Assembly (NCBI GenBank): GCA_011391495.1
Contig: JAABQK010000011.1
Location: 19,266 to 83,265, forward strand
From: Hydrogenophaga sp.
Lineage (GTDB): Bacteria > Pseudomonadota > Gammaproteobacteria > Burkholderiales > Burkholderiaceae_C
Length of the DNA: 64,000 bases
Direction: 5' to 3'
Shown in pieces: positions 25,186 to 34,310 of the stretch. Every line of letters begins with the position of its first letter. The first letter of the stretch is position 1. The notes below the pieces were generated by a model. That model was given only the letters and a program-made list of their open reading frames with translations, had not been told where the DNA came from and ran no database searches. The position numbers and the translations under genes are program-made.

Positions 25186-26631
25186 TCAGGCGTGTGCGGG
25201 GTTGACAGCGAGGACGGGCACGTCTTCAACACGGCCTTGGCGCATCGTCATGACGACGTTCCACAGCATGACCAGCATGCCGCCGAGGTAAAGCAAACCG
25301 CCCAGCAGACGAATCACATAGAACGGGAAGGTGGCTTTTACCGACTCGACGAAGGTGTAGGTCAGGCTGCCATCGGGGTTGACCGAGCGCCACATCAGAC
25401 CCTGCATCACCCCAGCGATCCACATCGCGGCGATGTACAGCACGATGCCGATGGTGGCGACCCAGAAGTGCAGCTCAATGGCGGGCACCGAGTACATCTT
25501 CTTCTGGCCGAACAGGCGCGGGATCAGGTAGTACAGCGAACCCATGGACACCAGACCCACCCAGCCCAGAGCACCGGAGTGCACGTGGCCCACGGTCCAG
25601 TCGGTGTAGTGTGAGAGTGCATTGACGGTCTTGATGGACATCATCGGACCTTCGAAGGTGGACATGCCGTAGAACGACAGGGACACGATCAGGAAGCGCA
25701 GGATGGGGTCGTCACGCAGCTTGTGCCAGGCACCCGACAGGGTCATGATGCCGTTGATCATGCCGCCCCAGCTGGGGGCCAGCAGGATCAAGGAGAACAC
25801 CATGCCGACCGATTGCGTCCAGTCCGGCAACGCGGTGTAGTGCAGGTGGTGAGGACCCGCCCACATGTAGGTGAAGATCAGCGCCCAGAAGTGGACGATG
25901 GACAGGCGGTAGGAGTAGACCGGACGCTCGGCCTGCTTGGGAATGAAGTAGTACATCATGCCCAGGAAGGCAGCCGTCAGGAAGAAGCCCACGGCATTGT
26001 GGCCGTACCACCATTGCACCATGGCGTCCTGCACGCCGGCGTAGGCCGAGTAGGAGTGCGTGGCGCTGGTCGGGATCGCCAGGTTGTTGAAGATGTGCAG
26101 CAGGGCGATGGTGATGATGTAGGCACCAAAGAACCAGTTGGCCACATAGATGTGCTTGACCTTGCGGATGCCGACCGTGCCGAAGAACACAACCGCGTAC
26201 GACACCCAGACCACCGTGATCAAGAGATCGATCGGCCAGATCAGTTCGGCGTACTCCTTGCTCTGGGTCAGACCCATCGGCAACGTGATGACCGCCGAGA
26301 CGATCACCGCATTCCAGCCCCAGAAGGTCAGCCAAGCCAGCTTGTTCGAGAACAAGGCGGTGTGACAGGTTCGTTGAACCACGTAGTAACTGGTTGCAAA
26401 CAGCACCGACCCGCCGAACGCAAAAATCACCGCGTTGGTGTGTAGCGGACGGAGGCGACCGTAGGTCAGCCATTCAATGCCCATATTGAGCTCGGGCCAG
26501 GTCAACTGGGCCGCAATGATCACCCCCACCAGCATGCCCACCACGCCGTAGATCACGGACATGACGGCAAACCCGCGGACCACACCATCGTTGTAGACCG
26601 CCGGTTGGCTGGCCTTTGTTGTCACGGACAT
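25186..26631 (-). CDS. ccoN: cbb3-type cytochrome c oxidase catalytic subunit I (CcoN)
   Basis: A 481-residue haem-copper oxidase core with twelve predicted helices. His64 in RPLHTN is a low-spin haem ligand; His211 (WWYGHNAV) and His261-His262 (AGPHHLH) are CuB ligands, with Tyr255 placed for the cbb3-type cross-link. A further His pair in [10 protein letters not shown] serves the haems. It gives high-affinity oxygen reduction under micro-oxia. An Fnr box at 26689-26702 lies 58-71 bp before the ATG and fits a class II promoter. It begins the ccoNOQP operon. Confidence 0.97.
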   Translation of the reverse strand: MSVTTKASQPAVYNDGVVRGFAVMSVIYGVVGMLVGVIIAAQLTWPELNMGIEWLTYGRLRPLHTNAVIFAFGGSVLFATSYYVVQRTCHTALFSNKLAWLTFWGWNAVIVSAVITLPMGLTQSKEYAELIWPIDLLITVVWVSYAVVFFGTVGIRKVKHIYVANWFFGAYIITIALLHIFNNLAIPTSATHSYSAYAGVQDAMVQWWYGHNAVGFFLTAAFLGMMYYFIPKQAERPVYSYRLSIVHFWALIFTYMWAGPHHLHYTALPDWTQSVGMVFSLILLAPSWGGMINGIMTLSGAWHKLRDDPILRFLIVSLSFYGMSTFEGPMMSIKTVNALSHYTDWTVGHVHSGALGWVGLVSMGSLYYLIPRLFGQKKMYSVPAIELHFWVATIGIVLYIAAMWIAGVMQGLMWRSVNPDGSLTYTFVESVKATFPFYVIRLLGGLLYLGGMLVMLWNVVMTMRQGRVEDVPVLAVNPAHA

Positions 26632-26688
26632 ACAGAACTCCTCATAAATGTCACTTGGCGAGTGTCCACATGTAACCCGCCCACCGCC

Positions 26689-26702
26689 TTGACTTAAGTC
26701 AA
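26689..26702. promoter_or_regulatory. Fnr-type box for ccoNOQP, overlapping the end of ccoS
   Basis: TTGACTTAAGTCAA is a perfect palindrome close to the Fnr consensus TTGAT-N4-ATCAA. It overlaps the ccoS stop codon. Leftward class II spacing places a -10-like GACACT at 26661-26666 and a transcript start some 22 nt before the ccoN ATG. Confidence 0.7.
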
Positions 26703-26836
26703 TCGCCCCTGAGAATGCGCTCGCCTTCTCTTTCTATGTTGTCAAACTGCCCCCCTTGAAGCGCCCACCAAAAGATGCCAATGATGGCGAACACGAGAAC
26801 CAGAGAGACAGGAATCAACAAAAACAGGACATCCAT
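26699..26836 (-). CDS. ccoS: cbb3 oxidase maturation protein CcoS
   Basis: A 45-residue single-span protein beginning [15 protein letters not shown] and ending [15 protein letters not shown]. The [12 protein letters not shown] segment after the membrane helix is the CcoS signature; the protein is needed to insert cofactors into CcoN. It lies 30 bp after ccoI and 67 bp before ccoN, the normal order. Its stop codon is inside the Fnr box that controls ccoN. Confidence 0.9.
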   Translation of the reverse strand: MDVLFLLIPVSLVLVFAIIGIFWWALQGGQFDNIEREGERILRGD

Positions 26837-26866
26837 GTTGGACACCTCCAGAAAGAGACCAAAGCA

Positions 26867-29320
26867 CTAGGCCGATGGTACGCCCGCTGCACCATACCCA
26901 CCGGGGGTATCAGAGGTTGTAGCGGGGACATTGGATGCCAGACGCAGGGCATTGGCGATGACCAGCAAGGAACTGCCGGCCATGCCGAGGCCGGCCAGCC
27001 AAGGCGGCATCCAGCCCACCAAGGCCAGGGGGACAGCCACCAAGTTGTACGCGGCAGCCCAGATCAGGTTTTGCCGCACGATGCGCATCGTGGACTTCGC
27101 CTGTCGCAGCGTCAAGACGACATCCATCACCTGCCCACCCTGAATCACATAGTCGGATTGGGCTTGGGCCAGGGGGGCAGCATGACCGAGTGCGAAGGAC
27201 GTGTCGGCACGCGCCAGCACGGGACCATCGTTCAGGCCATCACCCACCATGGCCAGCCTGTGTCCATGTTCCTGCAGCCTCACCACCTCGGTAAGCTTGC
27301 GCTCAGGAGTGGCACCGGCGATCACATGGTCCACGCCCACGGCCATGCCCACTTGATGGGCTGCCGACTCGCGGTCCCCCGACAGAAGCCAGGTTTGAAT
27401 GCCCATGGCACGCAGGGCAGCCACGGCGGTCTTTGCATCTTCCCGAAGACCTTCCTGGAATTCGAAGGTCGCGAACCACCCCTGTCCGTCCGCCAGATAG
27501 GTCCGCGGAGAATGCCCCTCGTCGATTCCAGCAGGCTGGATCACGCCGCAAAAAACCGCCGAGCCCAGGCGCACCGTCATGCCATCGGGCAGTCTGCCCT
27601 GCAGGCCCTGCCCCGCCACTTCACTCAGGTCAGAAAGCTGGAGCGAAGACGGGCCACCCACAGCGCCGCCAGGGTCAGCCTCGGCAAGTGCCCGGGAAAC
27701 CGGATGCAATGAGCCTTGGGCCAGCGAAGCGGCCAGCGCCAGCGCCTGTTCCCGGGTGACGCCATCGCGGGTGCGAACGGTCTGCAACACCAGCCGGTCG
27801 TGGGTGAGCGTGCCGGTTTTGTCAAAGATCACGGTATTGATGCCAGACAAAGCTTCGAAGGCCTGCAGCCGCCGCACCAGAATGCCCCTCCGGGCCAACG
27901 CTCCCGCAGAGGTGAGCATGGCCGCAGGCGTGGCCAGCGACAGGGCACAGGGACAGGTCACGATCAGCACCGCCACCGCGACGGCAAGCGCTTTGGTGTG
28001 ATCGATCTGCCACCAGTACCATCCGGCACATGCTGCAGCCAACAGCACCAGCACCAGGAACGGTGCAGCGATGCGGTCGGCCAGCACCGCCAGCCGCGGC
28101 TTTTCGGTGGATGCCTTTTCCATCAGCGCCACGATCTGGGCAAAACGGGTATCGCGCCCGAGGCGCTGCACCGCAATGAGCACCGGCCCTCCCAGGTTGA
28201 AGCTGCCGGCCACGACGCCCTGCCCGCGCCCACGGCTCACGGGGTTCGACTCACCGGTGAGCAGTGCTTCGTCCACTGTCGCGTTCGGGCTCAGGATTTC
28301 ACCATCGCCGGGGAAAGCCTGTCCGGCCTGAACCCGCACGGTATCGCCCACCACCAGGCGGCGCACCGAAACCGTCTCAAAACCACCATCCGCTTTCTGG
28401 CGCTCGCACACCTCTGGCAAGCGATTCATGAGACTGTCCAGCGCACCGGCCGTGCGGTCACGGGCCTTGTGCTCCAGGTAGCGCCCCCCCAGCAGGAAAA
28501 AAACGAACATGGTCAGTGAGTCGAACCAGACCTCATGCCCCCAGGGGCCGGTTGGATCGAAGGTGGCAGCGGAGCTGACCAGAAATGTCACCAGGATGCC
28601 GATCGAAACCGGGGTGTCCATCCCCACCCGCCCGAGCCGGAGATCGCGCCACGCGCTGCGGAAAAATGGTCCGCTGGCGAAGAACACCACCGGCAGGCTC
28701 AGCACCCAGCTGGCCCAGCGCAGCAACTGGTCTATGTCGGCGGGTATTTCCCCGGGCTCCGTCACGTAGGCCGGCCATGCGTACATCATGACCTGCATCG
28801 CACAGAACCCCGCGACAAACAGGCGCCACAGCGCCTGTCTGGTTTCGCGCAGCCGCTCGCTGATGGAGAGTGCCTGCTGCATCGGCAACAGGCGGTAACC
28901 CGTCTGCCCGACCGCCTGCGCCAGGCTGGACATGCGGGTCTTCGCGGGATCCCATCGCACCGTCAGACGGCGGGTGGCGGCATGCACCTGGGCCAGCTGC
29001 ACGCCGGGCAGGTCCTGCAGGGCGCATTCCACCGTGTCGGCGCAGGCAGCACAGTACATGCCCTGCACCATGAGAACCGACTCGGCCATCGGCCGACCAT
29101 CGAGCTCGCGGTATTCGGTGAAGTCCTGCTGCTCGACCGGATCGTCCAGCACGGCAAAATTGTCCGTGACGGTCAGAGGGCCTCGATGGGCACCGAAAAC
29201 ATCGAAGGAGCCGAAACCCTGCGCGCCGATGTCTGGCTTGAGGTCCTGGTTCGCAGGCTTGAGGGCAGAAGATCGCCCAATGGGAAACCCCACCGGGGGC
29301 GCGGTGACGGCCTCTTTCAT
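26867..29320 (-). CDS. ccoI: Copper-exporting P1B-type ATPase for cbb3 oxidase assembly
   Basis: A P-type ATPase that moves copper out of the cytoplasm for CcoN maturation. An N-terminal region of about 80 residues with a LDDPVEQQ motif precedes an HMA domain with GMYCAACADTVE (Cys100 and Cys103 if counted from the upstream ATG at 29350). Eight membrane helices follow, with TCPCALSLATP in the ion path and the phosphorylation motif DKTGTLT about 45 residues later, then GDGLNDGPVLA. The start at 29320 is preferred because an Fnr box at 29355-29368 with TATTCT at exact class II spacing puts the transcript start there; 29350 is the alternative. ccoS follows. Confidence 0.94.
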   Translation of the reverse strand: MKEAVTAPPVGFPIGRSSALKPANQDLKPDIGAQGFGSFDVFGAHRGPLTVTDNFAVLDDPVEQQDFTEYRELDGRPMAESVLMVQGMYCAACADTVECALQDLPGVQLAQVHAATRRLTVRWDPAKTRMSSLAQAVGQTGYRLLPMQQALSISERLRETRQALWRLFVAGFCAMQVMMYAWPAYVTEPGEIPADIDQLLRWASWVLSLPVVFFASGPFFRSAWRDLRLGRVGMDTPVSIGILVTFLVSSAATFDPTGPWGHEVWFDSLTMFVFFLLGGRYLEHKARDRTAGALDSLMNRLPEVCERQKADGGFETVSVRRLVVGDTVRVQAGQAFPGDGEILSPNATVDEALLTGESNPVSRGRGQGVVAGSFNLGGPVLIAVQRLGRDTRFAQIVALMEKASTEKPRLAVLADRIAAPFLVLVLLAAACAGWYWWQIDHTKALAVAVAVLIVTCPCALSLATPAAMLTSAGALARRGILVRRLQAFEALSGINTVIFDKTGTLTHDRLVLQTVRTRDGVTREQALALAASLAQGSLHPVSRALAEADPGGAVGGPSSLQLSDLSEVAGQGLQGRLPDGMTVRLGSAVFCGVIQPAGIDEGHSPRTYLADGQGWFATFEFQEGLREDAKTAVAALRAMGIQTWLLSGDRESAAHQVGMAVGVDHVIAGATPERKLTEVVRLQEHGHRLAMVGDGLNDGPVLARADTSFALGHAAPLAQAQSDYVIQGGQVMDVVLTLRQAKSTMRIVRQNLIWAAAYNLVAVPLALVGWMPPWLAGLGMAGSSLLVIANALRLASNVPATTSDTPGGYGAAGVPSA

Positions 29321-29354
29321 GAGGCGAGAATAATCCAGCTCAGGGTCCATGCGC

Positions 29355-29368
29355 TTGATTTAAGTCAA
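29355..29368. promoter_or_regulatory. Fnr-type box between ccoI and the universal stress gene
   Basis: TTGATTTAAGTCAA matches the Fnr pattern. Leftward, 22 nt separate it from TATTCT (revcomp of 29327-29332), an ideal class II promoter for ccoI. Rightward the same spacing gives TAGTCT-like sequence at 29390-29395, so it may drive both divergent genes. Confidence 0.75.
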
Positions 29369-29431
29369 CCGCAGCCGGGCGGTCTTTGTTAGTCTATTGT
29401 CTGTCCAACAACAATTCCATTGGAGAACAGC

Positions 29432-29875
29432 ATGTACAAGCGCATCCTCGTGGCCACCGACGGCTCGAAGTTGTCCAAAATGGCGGTCGAACATGCCATC
29501 AATCTGGCCGACATCACGGGCGCCGAAGTGGTCGCCCTGAAGGTGGTGCCACGCTATCCGCAGACCTATTTCGAGGGTGGTGTGGCGCTGGCAGCGGCCG
29601 AGGTGGCTCGCATCGAGAAGCAATGGCAGGAGGAAGCCATGCAAGCGGTCAATGCCGTGAAATCAGCGGGCCAGTTGCGCGAGGTCAAGGTCAAGCCCGT
29701 CACGGTCAAGTCCGACCTGATTGCCGAGGCCATCATTGCCGCGGCCAAACGCAACAAGTGCGATCTGATTGTCATGGCCTCGCATGGCCGCCGGGGCATC
29801 AAGCGACTGTTGCTCGGCAGTGAAACCCAGCAAGTGCTGACGCATTCGCACACACCGGTGCTGGTGCTGCGCTGA
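29432..29875 (+). CDS. Universal stress protein, UspA family
   Basis: A 147-residue cytoplasmic ATP-binding protein of the Usp fold. It starts MYKRILVATDGSK (the Asp of the nucleotide site) and ends with GRRGIKRLLLGS in the G-x2-G-x9-GS phosphate-binding motif, then THTPVLVL-like strand. The ATG at 29432 has GGAG 6-7 nt upstream. It is divergent from ccoI across a shared Fnr-type site, a common pairing for anaerobic or low-oxygen stress proteins. A 22-bp terminator follows. Confidence 0.92.
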   Translation: MYKRILVATDGSKLSKMAVEHAINLADITGAEVVALKVVPRYPQTYFEGGVALAAAEVARIEKQWQEEAMQAVNAVKSAGQLREVKVKPVTVKSDLIAEAIIAAAKRNKCDLIVMASHGRRGIKRLLLGSETQQVLTHSHTPVLVLR

Positions 29876-29886
29876 TCGCCTCACGC

Positions 29887-29934
29887 CAACCCCAAAGAGA
29901 AAGCCCGCTGGTGCGGGCTTTCTCTTTGGGGTTG
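29887..29934. terminator. Perfect 22-bp stem terminator between usp and matB
   Basis: Arms 29887-29908 and 29913-29934 are fully complementary around a TGGT loop; the core AAAGCCCGC/GCGGGCTTT makes it strong in both directions. It separates two convergent genes. Confidence 0.92.
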
Positions 29935-29943
29935 GCCCGTTCT

Positions 29944-31497
29944 TCAGACGAACAGGTGTGTGTGCTGCTCGCGCAACAGGTTCTTCTGCACTTTGCCCAT
30001 GGCGTTGCGCGGCAGCTCCCGGACCACGAAACAGCGCTTGGGAATCTTGAAGTTGGCCAATTGTGCCTTCAGCGTGGCGATGATCTGGCTTTCATCAAGG
30101 GCCACGCCGGGCTTGGCGATCACCAAGGCAACCCCCACCTCGCCAAAATCCGGGTGCGGCACGCCCACCACCGCGCTCTCGGCCACGCCGGGCAATTCGT
30201 TGATGAAGCCTTCGATCTCGGCCGGATAGACGTTGTAGCCACCGGAAATGATCAGGTCCTTGCTGCGGCCGACGATGGTCACGTAGCCACGCTCGTCGAT
30301 GCGGCCCACATCACCGGTCTTGAAGAAACCGTCGACGGTGAACTCCTCGGCTGTTTTCTCCGGCATGCGCCAATAGCCGCTGAACACGTTGGGCCCACGC
30401 ACCTGGATACCGCCGATCTCGCCCGGCGGCACAGGCAGACCGGCGTCGTCCATCACACGCAGGTCCACACCCGGCAGAGGAAAACCGACCGTGCCACCCC
30501 GCCGCTCGGTCTGGCCTGAATGCCGCGGGTCAGCGGCACAGGGGTTGGAGGTGAGCATGATCGTTTCGCTCATGCCGTACCGTTCGAGGATGGTGTGCCC
30601 CGTGCGGGATTTCCATTCGTTGAAGGTCTCGATCAGCAGCGGAGCCGATCCCGAGATGAACAGGCGCATGTGGGCAGCCTGCTGCGGCGTGAGTCCCGGC
30701 TCGGCCAGCATGCGCACGTAGAGCGTGGGTACGCCCATGAAGACCGTGGCCTCACGCATCCTCTCCAGCACGGCCTTGGGATCGAAGCTTGAAAGCCAGA
30801 GCATCTTGCTGCCATTGATCAGTGCACCGTGAATGGCCACAAAGAGTCCATGCACATGAAAGATGGGCAACGCGTGGATGAGCACATCGTCGGGCTGCCA
30901 GCACCAGTAGTCGCGCAGGACCAGCGCGTTGCTGCGCAGATTGCCGTGGGTCAGCATGGCGCCCTTGCTGCGGCCGGTGGTCCCACTGGTGTAGAGGATG
31001 GCGGCAAGATCGTCATCGCCCTTCTGGGCGGGGGTGTGGCGGTCACCGTGGTGGACGGCTCGTTCCAGCAGACTGCCGGTACGGTCATCTCCCAGGGTGA
31101 ACACATGCCGGGTCCCGGCAGTGAACGCGATCTTGCTGACCCAGCCGAAGTTCTTCGGGCTGCAGACCACCACGGCCGGTTCGGCGTTGCCAATGAAGTA
31201 CTCGATCTCGGCACGCTGGTAGGCGGTGTTGAGGGGCAGGAACACATGGCCGGCGCGCAGCGTGGCCAGGTAGAGCACCATGGCTTCAACCGACTTCTCC
31301 ACCTGCACGGCGATGCGCGATTGCGGAGGAAGCTCCAGCGAGTCGAGCAGGTTGGCCAGCATGGCGGTGGCCCGATCCAGGTCACGCCAGGAGTAGCGCA
31401 GGCCAGGGGCGGAGGCGTCGACGGTCTCGACGGCCACGCTGTCGAGGTCTTGCGGAAAAGCCGCGCACAGGGTGACAAACAGATTGAGGTTGCTCAT
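29944..31497 (-). CDS. matB: Malonyl-CoA synthetase
   Basis: A 517-residue acyl-adenylate-forming ligase making malonyl-CoA from malonate, ATP and CoA. It resembles rhizobial MatB throughout: AVQVEKSVEAMVLYLA near the start, the P-loop YTSGTTGRSKGAMLTHGN, HALPIFHVHGLF, FISGSAPLL, ERYGMSET, and the C-terminal PRNAMGKVQKNLL with the catalytic Lys. The ATG at 31497 gives the usual length. Upstream on the strand are an enoyl-CoA hydratase and a Bug-type binding protein, suggesting uptake and activation of a dicarboxylate. Malonyl-CoA decarboxylase (matA) is not here. Related methylmalonate activation is possible. Confidence 0.87.
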   Translation of the reverse strand: MSNLNLFVTLCAAFPQDLDSVAVETVDASAPGLRYSWRDLDRATAMLANLLDSLELPPQSRIAVQVEKSVEAMVLYLATLRAGHVFLPLNTAYQRAEIEYFIGNAEPAVVVCSPKNFGWVSKIAFTAGTRHVFTLGDDRTGSLLERAVHHGDRHTPAQKGDDDLAAILYTSGTTGRSKGAMLTHGNLRSNALVLRDYWCWQPDDVLIHALPIFHVHGLFVAIHGALINGSKMLWLSSFDPKAVLERMREATVFMGVPTLYVRMLAEPGLTPQQAAHMRLFISGSAPLLIETFNEWKSRTGHTILERYGMSETIMLTSNPCAADPRHSGQTERRGGTVGFPLPGVDLRVMDDAGLPVPPGEIGGIQVRGPNVFSGYWRMPEKTAEEFTVDGFFKTGDVGRIDERGYVTIVGRSKDLIISGGYNVYPAEIEGFINELPGVAESAVVGVPHPDFGEVGVALVIAKPGVALDESQIIATLKAQLANFKIPKRCFVVRELPRNAMGKVQKNLLREQHTHLFV

Positions 31498-31534
31498 GGT
31501 CTGGACGACAGGTGGGGATAGACGATCAAAAGAC

Positions 31535-32305
31535 TCAGAAGACCGGCTCTCGCTTCTCCAGGAAAGCCCGGATGCCTTCGCGGTGTTCCGCGCTGTCGGC
31601 GTAGCGGTAGGCGGTCGCTGCACTTCGTTCGACTTCTGACACCCCTTCACGGCAGGCGCGCAGGGTCTGCTTGTTCATCCGCGCAGCCTCCGGCGCCAAC
31701 ACGGCGACGCGCTGGGCGCGGGCCGCCACATCCGCTGCCACCAACTGGTCGGCGATCAGGGCGTTCAGGAAACCACGGGTCTTCATCTCGGCGGCGTCGA
31801 ACACCGCCGCCTCCAGCAACATCTCGCGCGCCGTGGCCACGCCCGCCTCCCGTGCCACCAGCCGGGCTTCCCGCGGGGCCATGGGAAATCCGAGCCTGGC
31901 AATCGGTGCTCCAAAGCGTGCGCGTTGCCCCGCCACCCGGATGTCGCAGCAGCTCGCGATCTCCATCCCGGCGCCCATGCAATGGCCTTCGATCTGCGCC
32001 AGCAGAGGCAGGTCGCACGCCAGCATCGCCAGCAATCCCCCCCAGACTTCGTTCTCGTGGAAATCGCGCAGGCTGTCTTCGACGAAGCGGAAATCGGGGT
32101 ACTCGGAAATGTCACCTCCGGCGCAGAAATGCCCACCCTCCCCGCACACGATCACGCAGCGCAGGTCCGAGCGCTGCTGCAAGGCGTCGAACGTGGTCCT
32201 GAGTTCCCGCCACATCGCACGCGACATGGCGTTGAACTTGCCGGGGTGAGCCAGGGTCACCCGTGCAACCGGGCCCTGTGTGTCCAGCCGGATGTGCCCG
32301 CTCAT
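31535..32305 (-). CDS. Enoyl-CoA hydratase/isomerase family protein
   Basis: A 256-residue crotonase-fold protein. The start MSGHIRLDTQGPVARVTLAHP and the oxyanion motif HFCAGGDISEY, then GHCMGAGMEIASCCDIRVAG, fit the family. The second catalytic Glu of true hydratases appears replaced around FGAPIARLGFPM, so isomerase, hydrolase or decarboxylase activity is as likely. The ATG is 2 bp after the stop of the binding-protein gene and 37 bp precede matB, so the three form an operon. The acyl-CoA substrate is unknown. Confidence 0.87.
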   Translation of the reverse strand: MSGHIRLDTQGPVARVTLAHPGKFNAMSRAMWRELRTTFDALQQRSDLRCVIVCGEGGHFCAGGDISEYPDFRFVEDSLRDFHENEVWGGLLAMLACDLPLLAQIEGHCMGAGMEIASCCDIRVAGQRARFGAPIARLGFPMAPREARLVAREAGVATAREMLLEAAVFDAAEMKTRGFLNALIADQLVAADVAARAQRVAVLAPEAARMNKQTLRACREGVSEVERSAATAYRYADSAEHREGIRAFLEKREPVF

Positions 32306-32307
32306 GC

Positions 32308-33297
32308 TCAGTCGAGCTTGGCACCCGAGGCTTTGACCACCTGTGCCCATTTGCGGATTTCGCTTTTCACGAACGCTTCGAACGGCGCGCCGCTGACGTT
32401 GGCGAACTCGGCGCCCTGAGCCGCCCAGACCGCCTTGGCCTCGTCGGTGCTGACGGCCTTGCGGATGTCTTCGATGGCACGGGTCTGCGCCTCGGCAGGA
32501 GCACCCTTGGGAGCCCACACGCCATACCAGGTGGTCACGTTGTAGTCAGGAAGACCGAGCTCGGCGGCACAGGGCACGTCCGGGAAAGCCGCGCTGCGTT
32601 TGCTGCCCGACACCATCAGCGCCTTGATGCGCCCCCCTTTGATGTGGGCGGCGGACGAGCCCAGTCCATCGAACATCATGTCCACGTTGCCAGCGATCAG
32701 ATCGTTCAGGGCAGGACCGGCACCCCGGTAGGGAATGTGGGTGATGAAGGTTTTGGTCTGTTGCTTGAACAACTCGCCAGCCAGGTGGTGCGAGGTACCG
32801 CTACCCGCCGAACCGTAGTTGAATTTGCCGGGATTGGCCTTGACCTTCGCGAGAAAGTCCTGAAAACCGGCTTCACTGTGTTTTTTTGCGTTGACCACCA
32901 GCACCTGCGGGACGCTCGCCACCAAGATGAGCGGTATCAGGTCCTTTTCGATGTCGTAGTCGAGCCTGGGGTACATGCTCGGCGCAATGGTGTGGTGCAC
33001 CGCCCCCATGAACAAGGTGTAGCCGTCGGGCGCGGCCCGCGAGGCAATGCCCGCTCCGAGAGTGCCACCGGCACCTCCGCGGTTGTCGATCACCATTGAC
33101 TTGCCCGTCAGGCGCAAGAACTGGGCGGCCAGCGGTCTCGCGAAAGCATCGGTGCCCCCGCCTGCGGGAAACGGCACGATCATCGTGACCGTCTTAGACG
33201 GCCAGGCCGCCTGGGCCTGGGTCAACAAGGGTGCGCCTGCGGCACCAGCCAAGGCAGCGCGCAGCAAGCTGCGGCGGTTGAGGTGGGCGATCGTCAT
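32308..33297 (-). CDS. Bug-type (TctC) tripartite tricarboxylate transporter binding protein
   Basis: A 329-residue periplasmic solute-binding protein of the Bug family, much expanded in Burkholderiales. The signal peptide has twin arginines (NRRSLLRAA) and ends near QAQA. The mature start WPSKTVTMIVPFPAGGGTD, the GGAGGTLG loop and NYGSAGSGTSHHLAGELF are family hallmarks for carboxylate binding. SD AGGAG precedes the ATG. No TctA/TctB membrane genes are nearby. It leads an operon with a crotonase-fold enzyme and matB, so a dicarboxylate ligand such as malonate is plausible. Confidence 0.9.
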   Translation of the reverse strand: MTIAHLNRRSLLRAALAGAAGAPLLTQAQAAWPSKTVTMIVPFPAGGGTDAFARPLAAQFLRLTGKSMVIDNRGGAGGTLGAGIASRAAPDGYTLFMGAVHHTIAPSMYPRLDYDIEKDLIPLILVASVPQVLVVNAKKHSEAGFQDFLAKVKANPGKFNYGSAGSGTSHHLAGELFKQQTKTFITHIPYRGAGPALNDLIAGNVDMMFDGLGSSAAHIKGGRIKALMVSGSKRSAAFPDVPCAAELGLPDYNVTTWYGVWAPKGAPAEAQTRAIEDIRKAVSTDEAKAVWAAQGAEFANVSGAPFEAFVKSEIRKWAQVVKASGAKLD

Positions 33298-33385
33298 GGA
33301 TTTGTCTCCTGTTGGTGTCATGGGTTTGGCCGACGTGTTTCCGCCGTGCCGGCCGGATTTTGCCCTGCGCGGGTCTGCAATGATG

Positions 33386-34213
33386 TCAGGCGTGCGTCCG
33401 CGCACTGGCAGAGGCACGCCGACCGAACCACCACCACAGGCCGGCGCCCCCCAGGATCATGGGCACGCACAGCCACTGGCCCATGCTCATGCCCAAGGAC
33501 AGCAGGCCCAGATGCGCGTCGGGCTCACGAAAGAACTCGGCGATGAAGCGGAACACACCGTAACCGAACAGGAAGGCGGCCGCGACCTGACCGCTCGCGC
33601 GCTGCTTGCGTCCGTAGAGCCAGAGCAACACGAACAGCAGCAGACCCTCCATCAGAAACTGGTAAGCCTGCGACGGGTGACGTGGCAAGTCGCCGGCGCC
33701 GCGAAACACCATGCCCCAGGGCAGCGAAGGATCGGACACGCGGCCCCACAGTTCACCGTTGATGAAGTTGCCCAAGCGCCCGGCGGCCAGTCCCGTGGGC
33801 ACGCAGGGTGCAACAAAATCCATCACCTGCAGGAAGGGCCGTCGGCGGCTGTGCGCATACCAGACCATGGCCGCCATCACACCCAGCATGCCCCCGTGAA
33901 AACTCATGCCGCCCTGCCAGACAGCAAAGATCTCCAGCGGATTGGCGAGGTAGTACGCAGGCTTGTAGAACAGGCAGTAGCCGATGCGCCCGCCCAGCAC
34001 CACGCCCATCACACCCAGGAACAGGATGTCCTCGGTGTCACGACGGGCCCAGGGCTGCGGCTGGCGAATGGAAGCGAAGGGCTCGTGCTTCAGCCGGGCG
34101 TTGGCCAGCAGCATGAACAGTCCGAAGGCTGCGAGGTACGTCAGCCCATACCAGTGAATGGCCAGGGGACCGAGCTTGAGAGCGACAGGATCGATGTGGG
34201 GATGTATCAGCAT
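33386..34213 (-). CDS. lgt: Prolipoprotein diacylglyceryl transferase
   Basis: A 275-residue membrane enzyme that adds diacylglycerol to the lipobox Cys of lipoproteins. About seven helices are visible; the Lgt signature [14 protein letters not shown] (about residues 142-155) and the HGGMLG stretch with a catalytic-type His (near 101) are intact, as is the IHWYGLTY start. The ATG at 34213 is chosen by family start MLIHP. It sits between ilvD and the Bug operon; it is not obviously cotranscribed with either. Lipoproteins in this window (RND adaptor, YXWGXW protein) would be substrates. Confidence 0.96.
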   Translation of the reverse strand: MLIHPHIDPVALKLGPLAIHWYGLTYLAAFGLFMLLANARLKHEPFASIRQPQPWARRDTEDILFLGVMGVVLGGRIGYCLFYKPAYYLANPLEIFAVWQGGMSFHGGMLGVMAAMVWYAHSRRRPFLQVMDFVAPCVPTGLAAGRLGNFINGELWGRVSDPSLPWGMVFRGAGDLPRHPSQAYQFLMEGLLLFVLLWLYGRKQRASGQVAAAFLFGYGVFRFIAEFFREPDAHLGLLSLGMSMGQWLCVPMILGGAGLWWWFGRRASASARTHA

Positions 34214-34310
34214 GGCCTGCGATTGTGCACGCAAGCCATGCCTGAGCGGGCACCGGATGCGATCGCCCGCTCAGGCCATGCGGGCTTGGTGCCCGAACAG
34301 CCCCAGAAGC

